DNA of 8,071 nucleotides, taken from REEB48 sp964355085. Lineage in GTDB: Bacteria > Patescibacteriota > Minisyncoccia > UBA6257 > 02-FULL-45-10c. The position numbers and the translations under genes are program-made. The DNA lies in assembly GCA_964355085.1 (NCBI GenBank), contig CAYHBW010000031.1, positions 1 through 8,071 of the forward strand, read 5' to 3'. The stretch's first letter is position 1, and the number at the start of each line of letters is the position of its first letter. Shown here in pieces: positions 1 through 4,624 of the stretch. Under the pieces are notes generated by a model that searched no databases, was not told the DNA's origin, and was given only the letters and a program-made list of their open reading frames with translations.

Positions 1-91
1 AAACCCCGATGGATATCATTAAATCTATTCCAAGCTATTGAACTTTATACGTATTTCTCGGAAATATGAAAATACTTCTCCACAAAACTTT

Positions 92-120
92 TTGCGGTAT
101 TTCGGGAAAATCTGTAGAAT
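92..120 (+). promoter_or_regulatory. Candidate smc promoter, leaderless geometry
   Basis: A TAGAAT box (115-120; one mismatch to TATAAT) lies 17 nt after a weak TTGCGG (92-97). Transcription would begin at about 127-128, essentially at the smc ATG at 128, giving a leaderless or near-leaderless message. The -10 is good and the -35 is poor. A small perfect hairpin (TATTTC/GAAATA, 52-66) lies further upstream with no clear role. Confidence 0.4.
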
Positions 121-127
121 TAAGGGG

Positions 128-2329
128 ATGTATCTAAAACGCCTGGAACTTTTCGGATTCAAGTCTTTTGCCCAAAAGACGGTTTTGGATTTCCCGGGTG
201 GCATTGCCGGCATTGTCGGCCCTAACGGAAGCGGCAAAAGCAATGTCATTGACGCCGTCCGCTGGATTTTGGGCGAGAGGGAGGCAAAAAATCTTCGCGG
301 AGCCAAGGCGGAAGATCTTATTTTCGCAGGAACAGCCAAACGTCCGCGCATGGGCATGGCGCAGGTTACTCTTACTTTTGACAATACCACCGGATTTTTC
401 CCGGTGGATTTCAAGGAGGTTACCATAACCCGCAGAATCGAGCGCGACGGAAATTCCCAGTATTTTTTGAATAAAGCGGAAGTCCGTCTGAAGGATATCA
501 TCGATTTCTTCGCCAAGGTCCGTCTCGGCACCCGCGGTCTTTCCATAATCAATCAGGGCTCCAGCGATCTTTTCGTCCGCGTGACTCCGGAAGAAAGAAG
601 GGCTATGATCGAAGAAATTTTAGGGCTCCGCCAATATCAGCTGAAAAAGCACGAAGCGTCCCGAAAATTGAAAAATACGGCCATCAATATAGAGAAGGTG
701 AAAGCGATGATTGAGGAAATCGCCCCGCACCTCCGTTTCTTGAAGCGCCAGACCGCCAAGTGGGGGAAATTGAGCGAGCTGGAAAAAGAACTCAAAGATT
801 ACGAGAATTCTTATTTTTCAAACAAACTGAAGGAACTTGCTGACAACGCCAAAAAATTCGATCCGGAAATCAGAAATATAGATGTGGCGATTGCCGGAAA
901 ACAAAAAGAACTTGATGCCTTGAGAAAAGATTTGGAAAAAATCGAAACCGCCAAGCCGGGGAGCGATGGCATGGGAGATATCCGTAAAAAACGCGATCAG
1001 CTTTTGCAGGAGCGTTCCACAATTGAGCATGAAGTCGGAAAGTTGGAGGCAAAGATTGAATTTTTGAATTCTGTCGTTGCCAGCGAGCGCGTAGATTTGC
1101 GCGCGGGAGAGCTTTTGACTGCTCTTGAAGAAGTTCGCGACATCATCGGAAAATTACTTAAGGAAAATAATCTGGAATCTGTGCGTCAGGAATTACAGAC
1201 AATGCATGCGAAAGTTTCCCAAATGACTGACCGTTCTTCAAAGCAGAAGAGTGAGATTCAGGATTTGAAATCGTCCAAAGATTCGCTAATGCAGAAGCTC
1301 GGTCCGATTCGGGATGAATTGACGAAGCTTTCCACTAAAGAAGATGAATCTGCCAAAGGATACGAGCAGTTCAATGCTGATTTCAAGATGTCTTTTGAGC
1401 GAGTTGAAAAAAAGAAAGAAGAAATAACTAAATTGCACAATGATAAAAACCGTCTGCTTTTTGAAATTGAACGAATCAATCTCCGCAAGCAAGATGTGGA
1501 AATGCAATTAACCCAGATTGGAAGAAATATGGCGGAAATGGAAGCGCTTTCCAATGCGCCTGCCGGGAGTCCAGAGTTTGTCCGCATCGCCGGAGAAGAA
1601 CTTGTTGCGCTTGAGAGAAAGATGCTTCGTTTGCGCGCGGAAATCGCCGGAATCGGGGATGTGGATCATGCGCTGATAAAAGAAGCCGAAGACACGGAAA
1701 CCCGCCATAATTTTTTGGCCGTGCAATTGGTGGATTTGGACAAAGCGGCGAAGGATCTGGATATTTTAATAAGAGAATTGGAGGAAAAAATCGACAAAGG
1801 ATTCCATGAATCTTTGGATAAGATAAATGTGGAATTCGACAAGTTCTTCAGCATGATGTTCGGCGGCGGAAAAGCGAAAATGGTTCTGGAAAAGCCGGAT
1901 GTCAAAGTCCAGGCGGAAGTCGATGCAACGATTGATCCGGAAATGAAGATCCACGAAAAAGAAGCCGATGATTTGGAAAGCGAAGAGCTCCGTCAGCTTG
2001 GTATTGAAATTGATTTGAGTTTGCCCCGCAAGCGCATCCACGGATTGGACATGCTTTCGGGCGGAGAAAAGAGTTTGGTTTCCATTGCCGCGTTATTTGC
2101 GCTGATTTCCGTCAGTCCGCCTCCGTTTTTGGTACTTGATGAAGTTGATGCCGCTTTGGATGAAAAGAATACTAAGCGTTTTGCCGATATCGTGAAAAGT
2201 TTTTCCGAAAAAACCCAATTCCTCATGGTCACTCACAACCGCGCGACCATGGAGGCCTCTAATATCCTGTACGGCGTAACAATGGAGGAAGATGGCGTAT
2301 CGAAAGTTTTAAGTCTCAAGCTTGAATAA
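128..2329 (+). CDS. smc: Short SMC-type chromosome segregation ATPase, no recognisable hinge
   Basis: This is an SMC/condensin-family ATPase that would bind and organise the chromosome as an ATP-gated dimer. The N-terminal half-head has Walker A GPNGSGKSN (residues 31-39) and a Q-loop Gln at about 143. The C-terminal half-head has the signature LSGGEKS (643-649), Walker B FLVLDEVDAALDE (667-679) and a switch His at 703. Between them are two charged, coiled-coil-like stretches (about 165-318 and 350-555). The length is 733 aa, against about 1150-1200 for typical bacterial SMC. The glycine-rich hinge of roughly 150 residues is not visible; only a short linker around 315-350 (SVVASERVDLRAGELL) could form the turn. 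The start at 128 is chosen because family homology begins at MYLKRLELFGFKSF; an in-frame ATG at 38 adds 30 residues with no family character. No Shine-Dalgarno is seen at useful spacing. scpA and scpB are not in this window. RecN or another SMC-like ATPase is possible but less likely, because the N-terminal head reads as SMC. Confidence 0.88.
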   Translation: MYLKRLELFGFKSFAQKTVLDFPGGIAGIVGPNGSGKSNVIDAVRWILGEREAKNLRGAKAEDLIFAGTAKRPRMGMAQVTLTFDNTTGFFPVDFKEVTITRRIERDGNSQYFLNKAEVRLKDIIDFFAKVRLGTRGLSIINQGSSDLFVRVTPEERRAMIEEILGLRQYQLKKHEASRKLKNTAINIEKVKAMIEEIAPHLRFLKRQTAKWGKLSELEKELKDYENSYFSNKLKELADNAKKFDPEIRNIDVAIAGKQKELDALRKDLEKIETAKPGSDGMGDIRKKRDQLLQERSTIEHEVGKLEAKIEFLNSVVASERVDLRAGELLTALEEVRDIIGKLLKENNLESVRQELQTMHAKVSQMTDRSSKQKSEIQDLKSSKDSLMQKLGPIRDELTKLSTKEDESAKGYEQFNADFKMSFERVEKKKEEITKLHNDKNRLLFEIERINLRKQDVEMQLTQIGRNMAEMEALSNAPAGSPEFVRIAGEELVALERKMLRLRAEIAGIGDVDHALIKEAEDTETRHNFLAVQLVDLDKAAKDLDILIRELEEKIDKGFHESLDKINVEFDKFFSMMFGGGKAKMVLEKPDVKVQAEVDATIDPEMKIHEKEADDLESEELRQLGIEIDLSLPRKRIHGLDMLSGGEKSLVSIAALFALISVSPPPFLVLDEVDAALDEKNTKRFADIVKSFSEKTQFLMVTHNRATMEASNILYGVTMEEDGVSKVLSLKLE

Positions 2330-2335
2330 CGGCTA

Positions 2336-2373
2336 TTGACCGATTGAAATTTTTTAGTTAAGCTGTTTACTAT
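2336..2373 (+). promoter_or_regulatory. Weak candidate rpsP promoter(s)
   Basis: Two overlapping possibilities exist: TTGACC (2336-2341) with TTAAGC (2358-2363), or TTGAAA (2344-2349) with TACTAT (2368-2373; 18-nt spacer). The first would start RNA at about 2370, just ahead of the ATG at 2378. The second would start at about 2380 and would force use of the in-frame ATG at 2384. No Shine-Dalgarno precedes either start, and there is no terminator between smc and rpsP, so read-through is also possible. Confidence 0.25.
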
Positions 2374-2377
2374 TCTT

Positions 2378-2686
2378 ATGTTAATGATCCGATTACAGCG
2401 CAAAGGAAAGAAGCATCAGCCGTTTTACCGGCTTGTTGTTGGTGAGAAGCGTTCCAAGCTTCTTGGCGAGCAAGTCGAAGAACTTGGCTGGTTTGATCCT
2501 GGTCAGAATACCAACAGCGTCAACAAAGAGCGCGTGACTTATTGGCTTTCCAAAGGAGCCCAGTTGAGCCCAACTGTAAACAATCTACTCATCACCGCAG
2601 GAGTCGTCACCGGCAAGAAAATCGCAGTTCACAAGCAGAAGAAAGGGGGAGCTGAAGCGCCGAAAGCCGAGGAGAAAAAAGCCTAG
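2378..2686 (+). CDS. rpsP: 30S ribosomal protein S16
   Basis: Small-subunit ribosomal protein S16, which binds 16S rRNA early in 30S assembly. The 102-aa product opens MLMIRLQRKGKKHQPFYRLVV, the hallmark S16 N-terminus. It continues with EELGWFDPGQN (residues 35-45), matching the conserved Gly-x-(Tyr/Phe)-(Asn/Asp)-Pro turn, and YWLSKGAQLSPTVNNLL (55-71), matching the helix that is usually WLs.GAqpt..V..LL. A Lys/Ala/Glu-rich tail follows from about residue 83. The start at 2378 gives the MLMIRLQR form; the ATG at 2384 would drop two residues. The gene lies 48 bases after smc with no terminator between. It precedes khpA, the usual partner, but is separated from it by a repeat-bearing spacer with its own promoter. 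Confidence 0.96.
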   Translation: MLMIRLQRKGKKHQPFYRLVVGEKRSKLLGEQVEELGWFDPGQNTNSVNKERVTYWLSKGAQLSPTVNNLLITAGVVTGKKIAVHKQKKGGAEAPKAEEKKA

Positions 2687-2689
2687 CAA

Positions 2690-2727
2690 AGAAATTCAAA
2701 TTTTAAAGGTTAAATTTTAAAATAAGT
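2690..2727 (+). repeat. A/T-rich repeated tract after rpsP
   Basis: The unit AAATTTTAAA occurs twice (2697-2706 and 2712-2721) within an almost pure A/T stretch just after the rpsP stop. Weak self-complementarity is present, but there is no G/C stem followed by a T run, so it is not called as a terminator. It reads as intergenic repeat debris. Confidence 0.35.
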
Positions 2728-2746
2728 TCACGTTCCGACACTTTCT

Positions 2747-2775
2747 GTCATTCTGGGTAATGCGAAGAATCTCCA
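2747..2775 (+). repeat. Remnant of a TGTCATTC-type interspersed repeat
   Basis: The stretch CTGTCATTCTGGG followed by GCGAAGAATCTCC resembles one half of a widespread bacterial intergenic palindrome (TGTCATTCTGAG...GAAGAATCT type), recognised from memory. No complementary second half is present nearby, so this looks like a decayed or truncated copy. It shares the opening TGTCAT with the complete element between rpsB and tsf. Confidence 0.4.
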
Positions 2776-2776
2776 A

Positions 2777-2801
2777 TCAATGAATCGTTTTAATTCATTG
2801 A
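2777..2801 (+). repeat. 9-bp hairpin overlapping the khpA -35 box
   Basis: TCAATGAAT (2777-2785) and ATTCATTGA (2793-2801) form a perfect 9-bp inverted repeat with a 7-nt loop. The right arm supplies four of the six bases of the TTGACA box at 2798-2803. It could be a regulator-binding dyad or simply repeat debris. It lacks a T tail, so a terminator role is unlikely. Confidence 0.4.
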
Positions 2802-2826
2802 CAAATCAGATTTTATATGCTATAAT
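2798..2826 (+). promoter_or_regulatory. Consensus sigma-70 promoter for khpA
   Basis: A perfect TTGACA (2798-2803), a 17-nt spacer and a perfect TATAAT (2821-2826) are preceded by the extended -10 TG (2818-2819). This is the strongest promoter in the window. The predicted start is near 2833, leaving a leader of about 72 nt before the khpA ATG at 2906. Confidence 0.85.
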
Positions 2827-2840
2827 ATAATTTAAATAAG

Positions 2841-2859
2841 CTCGCCTGCCTATGGCGGG
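2841..2859 (+). repeat. G/C-rich hairpin in the khpA leader
   Basis: CTCGCC (2841-2846) pairs with GGCGGG (2854-2859), including one G-U pair, around a 7-nt loop. It begins about 8 nt into the predicted transcript, so it would form a 5' stem on the khpA mRNA. It could stabilise the message or be a small intergenic repeat. The rest of the leader (2860-2905) shows only a minor TAGAA/TTCTA dyad at 2884-2894 and no Shine-Dalgarno. Confidence 0.4.
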
Positions 2860-2905
2860 GAAAGGTCGCACAGATTAGAAAAGTAGAAATTCTAGAAACT
2901 CATTT

Positions 2906-3226
2906 ATGGCACAAAAGCCACATGACGAAGAATTCCTGGAATACCTTGTGAAGTCCATCGTCGAGAATCCTGACAAAGTGAAGGTGACTCGCAAAGTGGA
3001 TGAAATGGGCGTACTCTTGTCTCTTGCCGTTGATTCGAAAGATATGGGTCTCGTGGTCGGAAGACAGGGCGCTACTGCCAAGGCAATTCGTTCTCTTTTG
3101 AGAATCGTCGGCATTCGAAACAATGCCCGCGTGAATCTTAAGATCGAAGAGCCGGAAGGTTCCACTCGCGCACCGCGTCCAGCGGGAGCCGAGACCGGAA
3201 TGGGAGGCGGAGATTTTAATCTCTAA
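2906..3226 (+). CDS. khpA: KH-domain RNA-binding protein KhpA
   Basis: Small RNA-binding protein of the KhpA (YlqC) family, usually encoded directly after rpsP. In Firmicutes it works with KhpB (EloR/Jag) in post-transcriptional control and cell elongation; whether that holds here is inference. The 106-aa protein has one type II KH domain at about residues 9-82, with the GxxG loop as GRQG (52-55) in the context LVVGRQGATAKAIRSLLRIVG, followed by a final strand ARVNLKIEEPE. A Gly/Pro/Ala-rich, probably disordered tail (about 85-106) extends past the usual 75-80 aa family length. No Shine-Dalgarno precedes the ATG. The gene has its own strong promoter, so it need not depend on rpsP transcription, and it ends at a strong terminator. 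The next gene in the canonical order, rimM, is missing. Confidence 0.92.
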   Translation: MAQKPHDEEFLEYLVKSIVENPDKVKVTRKVDEMGVLLSLAVDSKDMGLVVGRQGATAKAIRSLLRIVGIRNNARVNLKIEEPEGSTRAPRPAGAETGMGGGDFNL

Positions 3227-3232
3227 ACTTTC

Positions 3233-3265
3233 ATCAAAAAGTCCCGCTTAGCGGGACTTTTTGAT
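3233..3265. terminator. Strong bidirectional intrinsic terminator after khpA
   Basis: GTCCCGC (3241-3247) and GCGGGAC (3251-3257) form a 7-bp G/C-rich stem around TTA, flanked by AAAAA (3236-3240) and TTTTT (3258-3262). Pairing extends to 15 bp in all. It serves khpA on the plus strand, and its A/T flanks let it work on the minus strand, fitting the convergent gene that follows. Confidence 0.92.
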
Positions 3266-3273
3266 TTTATTAA

Positions 3274-3297
3274 TAAAACCCCGTTTATGGGGTTTTA
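3274..3297 (-). terminator. Minus-strand terminator containing the upstream gene's stop codon
   Basis: TAAAACCCC (3274-3282) and GGGGTTTTA (3289-3297) form a 9-bp stem with a 6-nt loop. Read on the minus strand it is followed by TTATT. The stop codon of the minus-strand gene (3285-3287) lies in the loop, so the terminator and the last codons overlap. Confidence 0.75.
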
Positions 3298-3650
3298 GGC
3301 AATGTTGCGTACATGGCTTTTAGTACTTTAGCAGTATCCAGTAGTTTCAAAAACTCAGGATTATCTTGGAATTTCGCTCGGAAGGTCTTTACTTCTTCCG
3401 AATCAATTCCCTTAGAATTGAGTAGGTCAATATATTCTTGGCAGATCACTGAGGTAATTTTTTCATATTTGCTGCATTTTAAAAAATCTTCTAAAAGTCC
3501 ACAACAAATTATAACGCCCAAAATTCCGACATAGATGTTCATTACCGATAACCAACCTATGCCAGGTATTGATCCTAATGATGAGGCAAGGACTGAAAGA
3601 AGAGTTTGCCAGATGAAGAGATGAACCAGTAGCCGCCTCTGTTCGCTCAT
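3285..3650 (-). CDS. Small membrane protein, two predicted helices, unknown function
   Basis: This 121-aa protein is not recognised. Two hydrophobic segments are visible: about residues 7-27 (LLVHLFIWQTLLSVLASSLG) and 33-53 (WLSVMNIYVGILGVIICCGLL), the second ending in a Cys pair. They are joined by a Gly/Pro turn (SIPGIG). The C-terminal 65 residues are charged and helical in character (KYEKITSVICQEYIDLLNSKG...), probably cytoplasmic. On the minus strand AAGG stands 5 nt before the ATG, a weak Shine-Dalgarno. The gene runs against khpA and diverges from the gene at 3787, so the 136-base spacer carries promoters both ways. It is the only clear minus-strand gene and sits in an island that interrupts the usual khpA-rimM-trmD order. 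The overlapping minus-strand frame at 3463-3666 has no such coherent architecture. Confidence 0.65.
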   Translation of the reverse strand: MSEQRRLLVHLFIWQTLLSVLASSLGSIPGIGWLSVMNIYVGILGVIICCGLLEDFLKCSKYEKITSVICQEYIDLLNSKGIDSEEVKTFRAKFQDNPEFLKLLDTAKVLKAMYATLPKTP

Positions 3651-3693
3651 TTGTACCTTGTTTCAATTTTCAAAAAGTTTTTCTAGTAGTTAG

Positions 3694-3720
3694 CTTATAT
3701 AAAATTCTGCCATTAGTCAA
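3694..3720 (-). promoter_or_regulatory. Candidate promoter for the minus-strand membrane protein
   Basis: On the minus strand, TTGACT (3720 down to 3715) is followed after 15 nt by TATAAG (3699 down to 3694). The spacer is shorter than ideal. It lies about 45 nt ahead of the start codon and within the divergent spacer shared with the gene at 3787. Confidence 0.35.
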
Positions 3721-3729
3721 TAATTTTGT

Positions 3730-3758
3730 TTGACTGAATGATAATTTCATCATATTAT
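3730..3758 (+). promoter_or_regulatory. Sigma-70 promoter for the deoxyribosyltransferase-like gene
   Basis: TTGACT (3730-3735), a 17-nt spacer and TATTAT (3753-3758) give five of six matches in each box. The predicted start is near 3765, leaving a leader of about 22 nt that carries GGAG (3778-3781) five bases before the ATG at 3787. Confidence 0.7.
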
Positions 3759-3786
3759 TCCATCAGTTCTGAATAATGGAGAATAT

Positions 3787-4206
3787 ATGAAAGGCAGGAT
3801 CTATTTCGGCCATCCGATCAATACTTATGATACGCAACTGGAGAGATTTCTGCTGGCGCAGATAGCTGCATGCTTTCCGAATTTGGAAATTGAAAATCCA
3901 AATCAGAAGCATCATGCCGATGGATACAGGCGCTATTCCGCTTCCGGCGGAAAAGGTATGGATTATTATTTCAGGGAAGTTCTGCCGGCTTGTACCGAAG
4001 GAATTTTTCTTCCATTCCGCGACGGAGCATGGGGCGCCGGAGTGTTCGGCGAGGCCAAGTATCTTGCCGATCGCGGCTGTCCAATCTGTCAAATGACTCA
4101 TGAAGGATTCATTTCTTCTGTTGATCTTGATTCGATCCGAGCTCTCACTGTCGAGGAAACCAGATTCCGCATCCGAACTCTAAATGGGAAAGTTGCGCCT
4201 TATTGA
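3787..4206 (+). CDS. Nucleoside 2-deoxyribosyltransferase-like (SLOG-type) protein
   Basis: This 139-aa protein resembles the nucleoside 2-deoxyribosyltransferase / SLOG fold by pattern. It opens with a short strand and glycine turn, RIYFGHPIN (residues 4-12). A mid-section ENPNQKHHADGY (36-47) and GMDYYFREVLPACTEGIFLPF (57-77) follow, then FRDGAWGAGVFGEAKYLADRGCPI (77-100). That last block matches the family logic Asp-x-Gly...Glu-x-Gly/Ala-x-Ala...Gly-x-Pro, with Asp79 and Glu89 as possible catalytic or ligand residues. Members either swap bases on deoxynucleosides or bind nucleotide-derived signals; which applies here cannot be told. A clear GGAG precedes the ATG at good spacing, unlike the core genes around it. 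The gene has its own promoter and terminator and is divergent from the membrane-protein gene. Assignment is by motif pattern only; a structure prediction would be the test. Confidence 0.6.
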   Translation: MKGRIYFGHPINTYDTQLERFLLAQIAACFPNLEIENPNQKHHADGYRRYSASGGKGMDYYFREVLPACTEGIFLPFRDGAWGAGVFGEAKYLADRGCPICQMTHEGFISSVDLDSIRALTVEETRFRIRTLNGKVAPY

Positions 4207-4212
4207 TGGATT

Positions 4213-4234
4213 CCCCCGCAAAGCGGGGGTTTTT
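4213..4234 (+). terminator. Intrinsic terminator
   Basis: CCCCCGC (4213-4219), loop AAA and GCGGGGG (4223-4229) form a 7-bp G/C stem directly followed by TTTTT (4230-4234), seven bases after the stop of the gene ending at 4206. This is a textbook intrinsic terminator. Confidence 0.93.
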
Positions 4235-4236
4235 GT

Positions 4237-4265
4237 TTGACAAAATAAGATTTTTTCAATAATAT
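4237..4265 (+). promoter_or_regulatory. Promoter for the 93-aa protein gene
   Basis: A perfect TTGACA (4237-4242) begins two bases after the preceding terminator's T tail. TAATAT (4260-4265) follows after 17 nt; TATATT (4263-4268) is an alternative at 20 nt. The start would be near 4272, giving a short leader with GGGAG (4282-4286) six bases before the ATG at 4293. Confidence 0.6.
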
Positions 4266-4292
4266 ATTTAAGGATCTTCAAGGGAGTTAGCG

Positions 4293-4574
4293 ATGGATCT
4301 TTTCCAATTTGCGGACAAGATGGGTCGTGAGTTGGTGGTTCGCCGCAAACCGTATACTAAAGAATTCTGGTGCAGCATTCCTGAATCATCGGTAATGATG
4401 GCTAGTAGCAAGAGATTTTTAGGAGAAATGCGAGGAACTGGCAAGAGCGTCAAATCTGCCATGCAGGCATATGTCAGGAATATTCGGGATAGGATCGTGA
4501 CGTTCCATGAAGACGATCGTTCATCGAGGGTCGGTTGGAGGGCACCGAAGAATCTGCGAGTGCCGAAACTATAG
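4293..4574 (+). CDS. Small conserved-looking protein of unknown function
   Basis: This 93-aa protein has no assigned function. The N-terminal part (residues 12-36) reads as alternating strands, RELVVRRKPYTKEFWCSIPES. A short loop leads to GTGKSVKSAMQAYVRNIRDRIVTF (48-71), a Gly-x-Gly turn followed by an amphipathic helix, and the end is LRVPKL. From memory this layout (beta meander, G-x-G-x-S, an 'eeAi.dY...I' helix, terminal V-P-x-L) recalls small uncharacterised proteins of bacteria and phages. A good Shine-Dalgarno (GGGAG, spacing 6), its own promoter and an immediate terminator support it as a real, independently expressed gene. Its stop codon TAG (4572-4574) shares its last base with the terminator stem. 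A plus-strand frame at 4507-4707 that bridges this gene and trmD is a shadow. Confidence 0.68.
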   Translation: MDLFQFADKMGRELVVRRKPYTKEFWCSIPESSVMMASSKRFLGEMRGTGKSVKSAMQAYVRNIRDRIVTFHEDDRSSRVGWRAPKNLRVPKL

Positions 4575-4593
4575 GGGCCCTAGCCCCTTTTTT
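4574..4593 (+). terminator. Intrinsic terminator beginning at the stop codon
   Basis: GGGGC (4574-4578), loop CCTA and GCCCC (4583-4587) are followed by TTTTTT (4588-4593). The first G of the stem is the last base of the preceding gene's stop codon. It separates the accessory island from trmD. Confidence 0.85.
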
Positions 4594-4610
4594 ATTTTCT
4601 TAAAAACGAT

Positions 4611-4616
4611 TAAAAT
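4611..4616 (+). promoter_or_regulatory. Candidate trmD -10 box, leaderless geometry
   Basis: TAAAAT (4611-4616) ends nine bases before the trmD ATG at 4625, putting the predicted start within about two bases of the initiation codon. The -35 region falls on the preceding terminator's T run and has no real TTGACA. No Shine-Dalgarno is present. The upstream terminator means trmD needs a promoter here. Confidence 0.45.
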
Positions 4617-4624
4617 ATCAGTGT

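Noticed and set aside
38..127. Longer smc reading frame starting at the ATG of 38.
   Set aside because: It adds 30 residues without SMC character ahead of the conserved MYLKRLELFGFKSF start, and the best -10 box lies inside this extension.
25..552. Minus-strand 175-aa frame opposite the smc start.
   Set aside because: It overlaps the Walker A region of smc, which is clearly coding on the plus strand.
2690..2727. Terminator after rpsP.
   Set aside because: Only A/T-rich pairing, with no stable stem followed by a T run.
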